A DNA stretch of 64,000 bases from Thamnaconus septentrionalis (GCA_009823395.1 CM020517.1:10815501-10879500), one strand, 5' to 3'. Numbered from the stretch's first letter, positions 22,771 to 34,573 are shown. The notes: generated from the letters alone by a model not told the origin. Numbers and translations: made by a program.

Positions 22771-24069
22771 AAACACACAGCCATGTCCAGACAGGACAAG
22801 GAAAAATAGCCGGCTATGGCTGTGCAGCTGTTGGAGCTTGTCGACCTTGTGTGTCAGCCTGTAAGTGTAATTATTTTTCACGCATGCCATGCTGACCAGA
22901 TATATGCCACTTGTGTTCTATTTATCAGGCGTCCCGTGTGAAGGGTGCGTGCGCACACCCACGTGCATGCCGCTCATACGTATCAACGGTGACCTGATTC
23001 CTCGGGGTTGACGTGGGCAGTGGACACATGCGTAATGAGTGAGAAGCAGCCTTCACAAGCTGCACGTCTCCCTCCCCGGCTGATTACAAAGACTCTGGGA
23101 CTGAATAATTGACCTTTCCAGCTCGCCGTTATTGATGTCATCTAGCTTTGTTTTTTTTTTGTTTTTTTCCAGCTTTTTGAGGTGAAACAGTTTAATGCGC
23201 ACATTAGACTCGAGGGCCACACCACCTAGCGGCAACAGTAGCTTCTCTCAGTGAAGATTCCACAGACAGAAGCTCTCGCAGACACCTGTTTGATCAAATA
23301 CTGAAAACATTTTTTGCGTGTTTCCCCGCGATCAGTCACAGCCATACCGGTACGCGTCACTAGGGAGCGCCGTGCAGAAACCTCGCTTGCACGACACGTG
23401 GGTGCAGCCAGTGCGAGACGTCGAATTCCAGGTGTCCACTTTAATAATGGGTCGGCCTGTTTTGTGGGAGGACCTTTCTCGATTGGCGAGAAAGGGGAAA
23501 ACCGAGCGACGCAATCGGCCGGCTGTCAGCTGACCTCGTGGCTCGTGACTCATCAACTTGCTTCGCTTTTCTCCGGCTGGCAGCCGATTGGGCCGCGACT
23601 CCTCCGGCCTTAAGCTGGCCTTAAAAATCACTTAGCGGCGACCCGATGGTCTTAAAGTTGCACCTCGGTGTCTCCTCCCAGCAGCCGCCTGCCTGCCGCC
23701 GCCGCTGGCGTGACGTCTGAGCGGCAGACGCGCGCTGTCTTCACGCCTGTCAAACGCCCAGATACAGTCGGCTATCTCGGTTGAGACCCCCCCGTCCCCC
23801 TCCACCACCAATGTCAATCCAACAGGCAGGGGTTATATTAAAAAGAGAGTGTAATTAAAATGGAAAAGGGGGAGGTGGGGGGAAGGAGAGGGGGAGGAGA
23901 GGAGCAAGTGTAGCCTCTCTTTTGGCCGTGTGAACCCCCCGTGCGCCTGCCCCACTCGCTCCCCTCCGCCGGAGCCGAGCGCTGACATTCAGCCGAGGAC
24001 ACCCCTGGCTGCCGGTTAAAAGAAGCGGAATTAATGTGCAAGTTGATGTGGGAGGAGGTGGGCGGGAGG
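22771..24069. other. Unique DNA, CpG-rich from 23310
   Basis: 23310-23810 has high CpG density and is free of repeats, but TATA, CCAAT or CRE sets were not seen. 23860-24070 is G-rich. Frames on both strands overlap and are unrecognisable. Confidence 0.4.
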
Positions 24070-24100
24070 GGTCCGGGGGGGTCCGGGGGGGTCCGGGAGG
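24070..24100 (+). repeat. 10-bp tandem repeat, GTCCGGGGGG x3
   Basis: Three consecutive GTCCGGGGGG-type units inside a G-rich region; the last ends GTCCGGGAGG. Quadruplex-prone. Confidence 0.85.
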
Positions 24101-24619
24101 TAGGCGGCGGGGAGGGGGAGAGCGGTGGGGTCGCCCGGTGCCGCCGAGTGACTGACACAGTTTTTGATAGAGTGCAGGCGCGGCTGACTCTCCAACACCC
24201 CTTCCGCCCTCTCCCATCCTTATTGTTGCACATCTCTTCATCCGAGCTTTTTATGGCGGCTTCGTCCTCGTGCGGACCCGGATGATGGCTTCCTCCCCTC
24301 CAGTTATCGCGGCTATTTATTATCCTGCGTCCGTCCGCCCGGCGTCGCGTTCCTCTGACTTTGCCGGGGACGATTCTCACCTTTAACCGAGTCGGCGAGA
24401 AGCCGTGCTTCAAAAAAAAAAAAAAAATCATGGTGGAAAAGAATTGTCGCATGACCAGATTAGGTCGCAGATTTACAAGAGAGAAAGTTTGGTGATGATG
24501 AGCAACTTTTTACTGAGTTTCTGAGTCTTTCCAGTCGAGCCGGTCCACTTCCAGCTCCCCACTGATTCATTCCACTGAACCCACTGATTTGAAACGGGAA
24601 AGTTTTAATTTGATTAAAG
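24101..24619. other. CpG-rich then unique DNA
   Basis: Contains poly-A at 24412-24427. No supported feature. Confidence 0.35.
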
Positions 24620-24640
24620 CAGTGGTTCTCAAACTTTCTG
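24620..24640 (+). mobile_element. hAT-like terminal word (solo)
   Basis: CAGTGGTTCTCAAACTTTCT matches the terminal-repeat word used by many vertebrate hAT (Charlie-type) transposons. It recurs at 60447 and 60643. No matching inverted end was found nearby, so only a remnant can be claimed. Confidence 0.5.
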
Positions 24641-25439
24641 TGTGTGGATTAAAGAGTAAAAGATCAATCAAAGGGGAACACTTATTTTTCCTCTCGTTCA
24701 TTTTGTGAGTTGGTTTGTTCGCGGCTCATCCTTGCAGCAGGGAGGAAATGATAGAGCCCAGTTGCTAACACAGCCAACCGCTTGTTATCTTTGCAGCTAG
24801 CTAGCGGCGGTAGGGACGAGTCAGCTAACAAGTTCATAGAAATGAGGACCCGTGACTCACCAGTCAAGAGTTTTAAACAATTTGTTCTGGCCTTGAACAT
24901 CACTGAGCAAGCTGACCTTTAACCCCAGAAAAAAAAACCTTCAGCTGTCACCTACTTAAATTAGCACATAGAACTTTTGAGTTGTTGTCAGTATCTTGTT
25001 GATTTTTCCTGCTATATCAGTCATTTCTTTCATCTGCCTTTTTTGTTGACAGAGGCCGAGTCATTCCACAGCGCTGACACAAGACTGCACGCTCAGCCCG
25101 AATCGGATTTGAGGGGAAAATGAGTCAGTTTGGTCTCGATGACATCATGCGTACTCTCGGAGATAAAAGGGGAGTACAGGGTGAGGAGTGTTATTAGGTC
25201 ATGCCGTTCGAAGAGAGCAAAGAGACACCACTCTCTCCGTCAAGGACTTCGCCGTGCAACATTTTCCATTGCAAATGAAGGTGGTTAGAGGTCTTCAAAG
25301 CCTCAGATGTTGTCTAACTCAGAGCGGCAGCCAGCACATCTCAACCCCGCGCACCAGAGAGCCCAGAATCGTACACGCGTTGCTATTTTCAGCCTTCGGT
25401 TGGAGGAGGAAGTGAAGCGCTCGCACGACTTTAGCTGCT
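24641..25439. other. Unique DNA
   Basis: Contains an A tract (24930-24938), otherwise featureless. The frame at 25188-25415 resembles nothing known. Confidence 0.35.
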
Positions 25440-25975
25440 CATCGCTGATAAAGGTGTTTAATTTAAAGGTCCGGCCATTATCCCTTGTTAGTCATGGCTG
25501 CTGGAAATGGACAAATTGGGCACATTAGGTACTGTTATATTCATGAGGTAGCTGACATCTTTTTGGCCGACATTCAACATGAGCGGAGCTATACATAAGA
25601 GGATTAAAGCCTTGTTTTTTTTAATATAATTCTGTGGCAAACTGTCGATTTATAAATACTTAATTAATGAAAATGCTCACAGATGAGCCCCTTTTATGTA
25701 AAGACGGCCTGCTATTGGCTGTGTGCACAAACCTCTTTGCAAAGCTTTTGCCTGCCTTCAATGGACAACAGAACTAAGAATTCCAATCCTTTGGAAATTT
25801 GGCTGGTGATTTTGCTGAAGTGAAAGGCAACAGGATATAGAGGCCAGTAATATCATGCATGTTCGACAGCTATAGCTACGGCTAGGTCCTGGTTTTTACA
25901 TACGGCAGTCGCTGTTTTGGTAATTAGAAGTAATGCCAAGCAACTGGCATCAAGTTAATTTGCTCTGTTAAAAAA
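25440..25975. promoter_or_regulatory. Large candidate conserved element
   Basis: About 530 bp free of simple repeats and poor in CpG, with TTTAATTTAAAGG, CTTAATTAATG (about 25659), GGTAATTAGAAG (25919) and AGTTAATTTGC (25953). ATGCCA and TGGCAT form a 6-bp palindrome around a 6-bp spacer (25933-25950). One of the longest coherent enhancer-like blocks in the window. Confidence 0.38.
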
Positions 25976-26779
25976 AAAGGAAATATGACATATAATCAGA
26001 TCAGAAGCTTTATTGAAAGTTTACATCATTCACTTGGAATTTGTTGATGTGAAAAAGGAATCTCTGCGTTCAGCGTTTTAATTCTGTTTTGTCATGTTGT
26101 TGTTTTTCCCACATTTTTGAATTTGAAAGCAGCATCATTATTTCTGCACCACTGGCACAGCTGGCCTCTCAAGAGACTGGACATTTTTAAGTTATGATGT
26201 CAGTGTTTACACGGCTTTGTTTTTTGTTTATTTTAGCTAAAGGGATATTGCTTAGTCAGCAGTTGCCGACTTTTCCGCGCGCCCTTACCTCACATGAACC
26301 TGAACTCATTGTGATTTCAACCACACGGTCAAACCTGGCAAACCTTTGTGTTTGTTACAGACGCTGGCGCTTTTAACGGCATCTGCTGCTATTTTAGAAT
26401 TTTCATCCAAAAAATTTCAACGCCGTAAAAAGTGCAGCAGCCGTGCACCTGCTCTGACCAGGCCGTGGAAGGAAGGAAGTTCCAGCTGACTTGAGGTTCT
26501 GAGATAAGCGGAAAGCCATCGGTGCGACCTGCGTCCTGCGGGGGCGCAACATGTTTTAGCACTTAACCTCCGTGCAGTCGGAGCAGCTGCGAGGCCCAGA
26601 GGGACGCGCCGTGTGTTGAGCGGAGGATGGCCGGCTGGACGCTCAGCTAACTGGGCTGCTTCCGATGATACAATGGCATCTTTTGAAATGGCCAATCAGT
26701 TTCTGGAACAGTGGCTGGGGCAGCAGTGGCAGGGGACCAGGGGTCAGAGCGACGCGCGAGTGCGCAAGCAGCACGCGCA

Positions 26780-26781
<2 letters not shown>
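25976..26781. other. AT-rich then mixed unique DNA
   Basis: Nothing recognised. The short plus-strand frame near 26194 is unlikely to be coding. Confidence 0.35.

Positions 26782-26811
<30 letters not shown>
26782..26811. repeat. (CA)15 microsatellite
   Basis: 30 bp pure CA. Confidence 0.96.
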
Positions 26812-26813
<2 letters not shown>

Positions 26814-27000
26814 GATAATAATTTCAGTGGGTTGAGTCCAGAATATTTGTTTCATTTAACCTTTAATACTTTTTTTGCAGCTTTTTTTTTCTATGTTCTA
26901 CCAAATTCAAATCTTATTTTTATTTTTTGCTATCCTGGACTCCTATGCAGAAGCCTGCATTTCTAAGTATGTTTTACCCACTTCACGTCACAGCAAAACA

Positions 27001-27175
27001 GTGTATTGAGCCCTCTGTTCACAGCCTTCAGTTAAAACACTAGACAGCATCCGGCTAAAGACTGATTGTTGCAACTTCCACATGTCCAGCAGAGGCGACA
27101 GAGGCAGTGCAATCATCTAACCGGGGTAGATGCATCACTGTGACATCACTAAGGGCTGGTCCGAGGTTGGAGACA
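27001..27175 (+). mobile_element. Copy of unnamed dispersed repeat (family A)
   Basis: Module 1, GTATTGAGCC then CACAGCC (27003-27026), is followed about 140 bp later by module 2, GTGACATCAC plus AAGGGCTGG (27139-27159). The same two modules in the same order and nearly the same spacing occur at 49153-49340. Probably a SINE or MITE; class unknown. Confidence 0.55.
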
Positions 27176-27845
27176 CACATTCTTCTCCTTCAAATGGTGT
27201 GGCTCTAAAACTTCATTCTCGACAAACTTTTCTGCAGCATTTAGCGACGCTTCCTCCCAGGCTCGTCTTTTCTTAAAAAAAAAAAAAAAAAACGTTGCGT
27301 CTTCTTCAGCCTCTCGTCTCTGTCACTGCTGCTCATCCACGCTCACTGCACACAGGGGCTAAATTTGTAGACTTCTGTGGAGGGTTTTTTGTACGAGTGT
27401 GTGTGTTTAGTTTGTTGTGACTTGCCCTTTCAGCCCACCATGTGGGCCATTAAATGCTTGTAGAAAAAAGTTTAGGATCAGAAGAAGACAAATTTATTTT
27501 GCCACTTCAGTTCCCCCGCTCACTCACCCACCCACCCACCCACCCCACAATTTATTACAACACGCCTGGTTCTTTTCAAATATTGGTTCCACCTGTTTTT
27601 CTGCCTGTCTTCTTCGATCAGCCGCTCTTCACCCCTTTGATTATACAACAGCGGACAAATTGTTCTCGTTCTGAAAGCAAAGCCTTTTCTCCAGCGCTCA
27701 GAATCAGCTCGGGCTTTGTTTTCCCCATTTTTTTTTTTTCATGCCTCCCTTCGTCTTTTTTTTTTTTTTTGGACGAAAATGCACTTTCACAAGTTGAACT
27801 AATCAGTGAATGTAGAGGGAATGGCAGCTGGATTGGAGTTAGTTG
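27176..27845. other. Unique DNA with homopolymers and (CCCA)n
   Basis: Poly-A (27275-27293), CCCA tetranucleotide run (27521-27547) and T tracts (27729-27740, 27756-27770). Confidence 0.45.
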
Positions 27846-28423
27846 AAAAGAGACGAGCCCGGAGTGGAACCCCAGGTAGGGCTCCACTCATTACGGATCG
27901 ATCCCTCCGTCTCCCGTGTCAGGTCCTCTGCGGGGCCTGATTGAAGTGTTTTCACCCAGTCTCTCAAGAAACTGTAGGGAGGGGGAGGGGGGGGGGTTGG
28001 GGGAGGAAGAGGAGGGGGTTGTGTGTTTGGGCGGGGGGGCGGGCTGCGTGGAGAAAAAGGAAAGCAGAAAGAGAAAACATCTCTCTGCCTGCTATTGATT
28101 TCAAAATGTCAAAACTTAAACCTTAAGAGGAGCCGAACGCTCTCCAAAAGGCTCGGCGATGGGCTTAATGGCCGCCAAAGAAAAGCTGTTGGGAAAGTTT
28201 TTACCCACTTTATTTCTTTTATTTTTTACTCCCCTCTGCCGTAATGGCTTCCCCCTTTGTCTCGCTCATCAGAATGGATTTTCCGGAGGGGAGAGGTAGG
28301 TGAGGCACATCGCCCAGCCATAACGAGGCAGGAACTGTCAGTTGGGTTGCGATCCCGTCTGCTTCGTTAAGGATTAGGCCGGTTGTTGGGGTGGGGGGAG
28401 GTGGTGGTGGTGGTGGGGGTGTG
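27846..28423. other. Possible short conserved block, then G-rich DNA
   Basis: 27860-27970 is repeat-free and contains CTCATTACGGATCGATCC. 27980-28060 and 28388-28420 are strongly G-rich. Confidence 0.25.
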
Positions 28424-28545
28424 AATTAATCCGGAGCGTCAGACATCACACCAAAGCACTGCGCTGGATTAGTATTAGCCTTTGTTTGATTCATTGTGAA
28501 TTAACCAACATAATCCACCTGGTGTCAGACACAATAAGAAAAAAA
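28424..28545. promoter_or_regulatory. Candidate enhancer with SOX-like and TAAT words
   Basis: GTGAATTAATCC (28421-28432), TGGATTAGTATTAGCC, CCTTTGTT (28479-28486, SOX-type), CATTGTG (28492-28498) and GTGAATTAACC lie within 120 bp with no simple repeat. The SOX-plus-homeodomain mixture is typical of neural or pluripotency-type enhancers, but tissue cannot be inferred from sequence alone. Confidence 0.36.
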
Positions 28546-30171
28546 AAACACGCCAGCTGACACTGGCGCGGGATTAGCTTTTTTCGCCGAGAGGAGCTGC
28601 AGGCCCGAGTGCTATTAGACGGTCGGAGCAGGATAGTTTTCAGTCAAATTAGATAAATGTCACTGCTCAGTGTGGGTTTTTTATTTATTTTATTTTTTTT
28701 GACCCTTAGATCGTTTTTTTAAAACCTCTCCCACCGCTGCACAGCTCTATCTGAGCGCTAGCGGACAGCAGCTGGGTTTTAGCAGGATTAATGAAGCACT
28801 GAGGGGAAGGCGTCGGCCATCTTTGCTAGCTAGCTTTAGCGCGCGCGCTGCCTCGCGGTCTCTGTAAGGTGCACGTCACAGGTGGAGTCTTGTCGTGCAT
28901 GTCGCAACAGGTTGTGCTTGTTTCAAAACGTTCTCATGAAAATAGTTCAGTAGGTCACGACCATTTTTTGCCGCAATGCCTCACAGACATACTTCGTATA
29001 GAATTTGGATACAAGTAGATGCACATGTTACGTTATCATCTTTATTTATTGTCAATTTTAGACGTAGCATAGGAGATTTGATAGAAAATAGATAAAAAAC
29101 AATATGTTGTTTTTAACCAAGTGTTTACCATAGTGAGCAAAGATGGATTTTTTCATTTATTTTTTGTGATTTTTAAATGCAGCATTGGCATTTTTTTTTA
29201 CAATCAAACCATGGTCACTCGTACTGAAAATCTGTATTTTGTTTTTTTTGTATGTGTTTTCAAGCTGCAGACACTGGGCAAAGATGAAGCCATGTTTCCC
29301 ATTTTGATCGGAGAAAAAAACCTCCTTGCGCTCTGTTCAGCTCCTTCGCAAAAGAAACGTTAACGATCCCGTACTTGATTTTATTTTTACCTCAGCCGTG
29401 AAGCGTCTGCGCTGCCCGTCGGCGTGTGTCGTCGTCCGCCCCTCGTTGTAAACAAAGAATGAGAGGCAAAGTCGGACGTGCGTGGCTCTGGCGAGTCCCG
29501 TTGTGCCTGGCGGTGACATATTGGTTCCTGGGCCTCTCAGTTATCTGGCCGGCGCGGCGGCAGCAGCAGCAGCTGTGTCGTCCTTCCCCCCGGCTGCGAC
29601 GCCGCAGCCAAAGGAGGCCGACGTGCTGCGAACACCTGCTGGGTTCCCTGCCTCTGTTTCCCTTCTTGCCTCCATCTCTACTCTCCTCCCTTGCCACCTC
29701 TTCTCCTGAATCTGTCACTGCCTTTTCTTTCATCTACATCTACACTACCCCACCCCTACCCCCCACCCCACACACCCTCCTCTTGCTCGGCTGGCCTCCG
29801 CCGTGTCTCCGCTCCTCCCGTCGCTCTCGCCCAATCATGGTGACGGCGGAACAGCTCCGCCGAAAAACTCCCTCAGGTGCTGATTTACCTCACACGCGCT
29901 GATGTGTCATCTGTGTGTTTTTCGCAGCGTGCGGGGGAGACTGACACTCCTTGGATGAATGTTGTCGCCAGCAAACGTTGTTCACAGCAGGAGTTTCGTC
30001 TTGTGTTTTTATATCTTACAGTCCCTGAAGTGTCGCAGCTGGTCCTTTTTTTTAACATTTAAAAACTCAATGAAAATGGTTTTTATAGTTTAAATGGTAA
30101 AAAAAAAAAAAAATGTTACAAATCAAAGTATGAAATGCATGTGTAAATAAGTAAAAACTAAAATGCAAAAA
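28546..30171. other. Unique DNA
   Basis: AT-rich 28980-29330; CpG-rich 29380-29860 with GC-rich overlapping frames on both strands; poly-A at 30100-30113. No promoter set or exon pair is convincing. Confidence 0.4.
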
Positions 30172-30550
30172 ATCCTCACAGCAAGAAGGTTGTGGGTCCT
30201 TTCTGTGTGGAGTTTGCATGTTCTCCCTGTGTGTGCGTGGGTTCTCTCCGGGTTCTCCAGCTTCCTCACACAGTCTAAAAACATGCATGTGAGGTGAATT
30301 GGAAACTCTAAATTGTCAGTAGGTGTATGTGAGTGTGAATGGCTGTTTGTCTCTATGTGGCCCTGTGATGAACTGGCCACTTGTCCAGAGTGCAACCCTG
30401 TCTTCACCCTAGCTGGAGGCTCCAGCAGACCCCCATGACCCTGAGCTCTGGAAGAAGCGGGTATAGAAAATGGATGGATGGATGAATGGATGGATGGGTG
30501 GATGGATGGATGGATGGATGGATGGATGGATGGATGGATGGGTGGATGGA
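30172..30550 (+). mobile_element. Near-complete tRNA-headed fish SINE with ATGG tail
   Basis: Starts inside the tRNA-like head (CCTCACAGCAAGAAGG), lacks the B-box region by a small deletion, then continues with GTGTGGAGTTTGCATG, GGGTTCTCCGGG-type words, ACATGCATGTGAGG, CTCTAAATTG, GATGAACTGGCC and AGGCTCCAGC. It ends in about 80 bp of ATGG repeats (30471-30550). This block order is the hallmark of an abundant teleost repeat. No coding capacity. Confidence 0.88.
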
Positions 30551-31852
30551 AACCTGGAAACATGTTTCTGTGTGTTTAGCCCATTGAAATATTACCTGTT
30601 CCTATTTTCCCTCATTTGTTCTCAGATATTTAGCATATGTACCCATAATGCCCGCTGGAAAGTTTGTATCTTCTCGACTGGGATGAACAAAAGCACATAC
30701 TGACGTCCCGACCTACTCAACTCTTCAGTATATTTCAGTAATTTCAGGGTGTTGAAAATAAAAAGAAGAAGCTCCCATCGTTTAATATGTCCTCCTGAGT
30801 GCAGGGTGAGTTCAAGCCCGCTCAACTGCCTCCGCGCGCACTGACTCAGCCGCCCCTTGATGCTTCGTGCTTCCACCTCTGCTCCTGCCGTGATCACCGC
30901 CGTCACCGAGGGCGGCTGCCTCTCATGTCTGGCTCTCTCTTCCTAGCGAGGAGCAAAGCAAAACATCTCTCCTCGACTGCGAGGCTTGCTCGAAGAGTTG
31001 CGAGCCCCTGAATATGGATTCAGCAGAAGCGACTGGGGGGAAAAAAAAAAAAAAAAACTTCCCACACGTTGTCATCGTCGGAAGCAGCTCCCGAAATGAT
31101 GTGAATCATCAGAAACTTTCACTCCCGCAGAGGTTTTTGCACCGTTGCCACAGCGTCCTCGGCCACTAGAGGTCGCTCGTCAGGAAAGAGGAGACGGAGA
31201 AGACCGGACTATGTCCCCGAAAGTCTGCATTTAAATGGTTGGAGGAAATGCGCTATTAATATAGCGCATCAACACCCTCCCCCCCACCCCTTAAATGTCA
31301 TCAGCAGTCACAGGGGACTCCGAGGGAACTAGCGGGAGGGCGAGGTCACCTCTATTTGCAGGGTGTTGGAGGGAAGGCGAGCCGGGAACCTGAGCAGTGA
31401 GGTTCGCTTTTTGCATTTGAGCATCTATTCAAGTGCGGTCAAGGATGCGCTGAGAAGCGATTGTCCTAATCCGGCTTTCCCTCCACTTAGCGTTCACTCG
31501 TTCTCTCGGTTCAGCTCCCTCGTTTCCGGAACCTTCTCTCAAACCTCGGCCGGTCCGGACGACGTCAAGTGGCGCCAAATGAGGACGTCGCTCCCAACGA
31601 GCCCAGACCACTCGATGCCCCTCGCGGCTTTTTTTTTTTGTTGCGGGCGGGAGATGAAAGTGTCATGATGAAACGTGTGCAAAATAGAATCCTGATGCTT
31701 TTCCCTCTGTCCGCTTCGTTATCACCTAGATCACACGGACGAGCTCCTTGAGGGGCCCCGCTGGAAAATTAGATGTTTTTTTTCTTCTTCTTTCATTCTT
31801 CCTCTTTTCAAACCGGCCAAATGATTGGAAACACTTTGAAATGCAGAGTGGT
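30551..31852. other. Unique DNA
   Basis: Includes an A tract (31041-31057), a C-rich run (31277-31290), and CpG-rich 31370-31650. CTATTTGCAGGG and TTTTGCATTTGAGC words near 31352 and 31409 are weakly enhancer-like. Confidence 0.35.
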
Positions 31853-31894
31853 CCAGTCAGTCAGCCAGTCGGTCAGCCAGTCAGTCAGTCAGTC
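31853..31894. repeat. (CAGT)n tetranucleotide tract
   Basis: CAGT units with a few CCAG/GGTC variants, about 42 bp. Overlies a Ser-Gln-Ser-Val frame that is therefore artefactual. Confidence 0.9.
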
Positions 31895-32740
31895 TAACCA
31901 GCACAAAGTGCACCGGAGGCCAGATAATGTCAGAGCCTCGCTGTCACTCCCGGACCTCCTCCTCTGTCCAGAGTTGCAGGGCCAAAAAAGAAAGAAAGAA
32001 ATAAAACAGGAGGCAGGTTGCCAGAAGCTTTCAGGGCTGCGAGGAGCAAAAATGTTGTGTTTTATTTTCCTCCTTGCGAGCATTCAACACCTCCCCATCA
32101 CGTCTGCTGCCGCCGCCGCATGATCAGTATCTGACGTCGCCTCCCATTCATCGGGAAAAGGGCGCCGGCAAAACATGTCATTATTTTCACTCCCCGAGAT
32201 CAAAGCCCAAACAGGGGTGATTACAGAGAGGCCTCGTTTTCTTTTCTTTATAAAGGCGCTCTCCACTTCTCCTCATTTTTTTCTGGCACGTCAACGCTAC
32301 CGCTGCCGTGACCTGGTGACAGGTGCGGCTCCGTTTACGGCCACGTGCATCTTCAACCTTGACTCATCTCGTTAGTTATCCAGAGGAAGGTTGAAGCAGA
32401 AAAGTAGATATCCAGGATCTGTTATTATTATTTTATTTTTAATTTGACAGACATATTTTCTCTTGCCTGGAGCTCTGCCCCCACCACGCCCTTTTTTTCC
32501 ACCTGCATTCAAAAAAAAAAGAACAGAAAAACATAGACAGTTCTAAACAGAGGTTTAGAACAGAGATTCAACGCCGAACTCCGGCCGTCTCCACTCTGCT
32601 GCCTGCTGTTATTTTTAGGTGGACAGCAAACCGTTTTCACAGCTGGAAGCGAACGCCGTCCAGCGGAGCCGCGCCAAGATTCCCTAAGACCTTCCAGCTG
32701 CGCGAGCGGCGGCGTAGCGGCAGCGGGACGGCCGAGTGAT
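31895..32740. other. Unique DNA
   Basis: No repeat expansions except short A/T runs (32510-32520). No feature supported. Confidence 0.35.
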
Positions 32741-32860
32741 CTCCTCGCAGCCCTGGATTTACATGTGTTTACCGTGCGAGCGCGAGATGAAGCGGTAATT
32801 ATTTGAGAATGCGCTCGGCCGATCGCTCACTCTTTTTGCCAGTTCTGCCTTATAAGGTTC
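32741..32860. promoter_or_regulatory. Weak candidate conserved block
   Basis: ATTTACATGTGTTTACCG carries a forkhead-type GTTTAC near 32767, followed by GCGGTAATTATTTGAG near 32793. Short and only suggestive. Confidence 0.22.
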
Positions 32861-33458
32861 TAAAACTTTCTCCTTATCTTGAGTTATCTTGGAGGTTTTT
32901 TTTCCATCTGAATGCTGAAGTCTTCATGAACATGAAATAGCAACTTTTTCCATACTGCCTCTCAAGCCTCTAGAGGACTATCTGAGTATTACAACTGATG
33001 TCTTAGAATCACGTCGCTTTGGATAAGATTTTTAATATACATTCAAAGTATAGACACAAAAACACTTCTCTATCTTTGTGAGGACTTCTATTTATTTTCC
33101 ATTCCTCTGTGCGGTCGTAGTAAAACCGTAAACTTAGCCACAATATATACTGTACGTGTGTTTTGTAGCGTCCGTTCCTCACAATCACGCAAAAACAGCC
33201 GGCAGCTTCAGCGGCTGAAAACTTTCCGCGGCAAAACAAAGTGAAACCAAAGTTTCCGATTTGATCAAACAAAAGTTTCAGCTGCACAGCGAGTTTCCCG
33301 CCATCTTCCAGAGCGCTAGCGCTGCTGACCTGCGTGTCCGCGGCCCGCGGCTGCGTCTGGCTTGAACGTGAGCTCCGCTCTACACCTACAGGTGCCCACG
33401 CTGTCCTGCAGGGACCGGCGGAATCGCAGAGGCATTCACGAAATATTCCAGGCATTTG

Positions 33459-33460
<2 letters not shown>
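32861..33460. other. Unique DNA
   Basis: 'CGTCGCTTTGGATAAG' (about 33013-33028) resembles the end of fish V-SINE-type repeats, but nothing adjacent supports an element. Confidence 0.35.

Positions 33461-33497
<37 letters not shown>
33461..33497. repeat. (CA)18 microsatellite
   Basis: 37 bp pure CA. Overlapping Thr-His and Cys-Val frames are artefacts. Confidence 0.96.
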
Positions 33498-33501
<4 letters not shown>

Positions 33502-33921
33502 CTCAGCGCTGCTCCACCTCAGCGGGGAGCACCATCGTGTTGCGAGTGCAGGAGCACCTGTCACAAGAGAGGCACGACGCTAACCATTAGCGAGTTTACG
33601 TCAGGCCCGGGCGAGGTGGGAGGTGGTGGGGAGGTGGGGTTCAGCGTGGTCAGACGGACCACCCAGCGTCTCGGCCCGTCAAGGACAAAGGGAGTGAAGG
33701 GCTGTTGGGGTTGGGGGCGGGGGTGAGGAGGGTGAGGGAGGGGAGTAAAGGAGCGCAGCTATCCCCTGTCAGAGCGTCCGGCCCAAACGCGCTGAGACGA
33801 CGCCAGCGGCGCCGAGCCGCTCGTCCGTCGTCGCGCACGCGAGTCACCGGCCTCCGACGTTTGATCGCGCTCGCCGTCTTTCTCCTCCACCCTCTCCACC
33901 CCGACTCGGGTTCTGTGGGTC
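33498..33921. other. CpG-rich, partly G-rich spacer
   Basis: 33610-33750 is G-rich with quadruplex-type runs. 33770-33910 is CpG-rich. Confidence 0.45.
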
Positions 33922-33976
33922 GTTGTCAAACGACGGGGTAATTGGTTTGCGCGGATCACTCGCCGCGTTTGACAAC
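33922..33976. promoter_or_regulatory. Perfect 11-bp inverted repeat
   Basis: GTTGTCAAACG (33922-33932) and its exact complement CGTTTGACAAC (33966-33976) flank a 33-bp spacer containing GGTAATTGG. The TTTGACAA core is the kind bound by TALE-type homeodomain factors. Adjacent to enhancer-like sequence, it could be a dimeric binding site or a hairpin. Confidence 0.45.
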
Positions 33977-34200
33977 CTGCCCCATTTACCGTCTGGGCCT
34001 CGGCCGGTCGCACCCGCTTATAAATCTTTCAACCGGCTTGATTAATTGTCTCAAAAGTGCTCCTCTGCCAGGTAAATAAATAATGAGGCGAGCGATGATT
34101 TCTATTGTCGTCCAGCCAGCGGACTGACCCGCGAGGAGGTCAGCTGTGAAACATGCCTCTCAAGGGGTTGTAGAATATTTAAAGCAATGCGTACAGAGGT
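33977..34200. promoter_or_regulatory. Candidate conserved element
   Basis: CTTATAAATC, CTTGATTAATTGTC (about 34037-34050), GGTAAATAAATAATGAGG and GATGATTTCTATTGTCG lie within 110 bp without repeats. Probably one unit with the inverted repeat just upstream. Confidence 0.35.
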
Positions 34201-34573
34201 TTATTTTCTGCATGTATATATAATAGCGCATTTGTTTTGCGCCTCCTTGCACATCTTTGCCCCGACGTGGTCGGCCTTTGCAGGGAAAAAACACTAAACA
34301 AACAGAAAACAACCTAGCGCTCGCCTCTCTTGTCGGAGAGGGCCGACTTTGATTTGCACTTGAAAGTTCACCCCGCCTTGATTTGGAGAGCTTCCTGCTC
34401 TGCAGCCTATCATTTCTCCTCGCAGAGGATCCAGGAAGGAGTAATGACAACCTGGCCCCTGGTCCGGTGCGCACCAGCAGGGGGCAGAGGTGCATGCGTG
34501 GGTGGATGTCGGCGTGCGTGTGAGTGTGCACGCGTACGTGAGTGCGTTTGTTCTTGGAGGCTGTACTGTGCTT
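34201..34573. other. Unique DNA
   Basis: Nothing recognised. Confidence 0.35.

Noticed and set aside
23838..24452. A 204-codon minus-strand frame, Pro/Arg/Ser-rich
   Set aside because: Composition follows G-rich and CpG-rich DNA and a second frame overlaps for most of its length; no recognisable motif.
29426..29902. A 158-codon plus-strand frame in CpG-rich DNA
   Set aside because: Two other frames, one on each strand, are open across the same CpG-rich segment; low-complexity Ser/Pro/Leu content with no family resemblance.
33013..33028. CGTCGCTTTGGATAAG resembling a V-SINE 3' end
   Set aside because: Only 16 bp match; no SINE body, tail or poly-A next to it.
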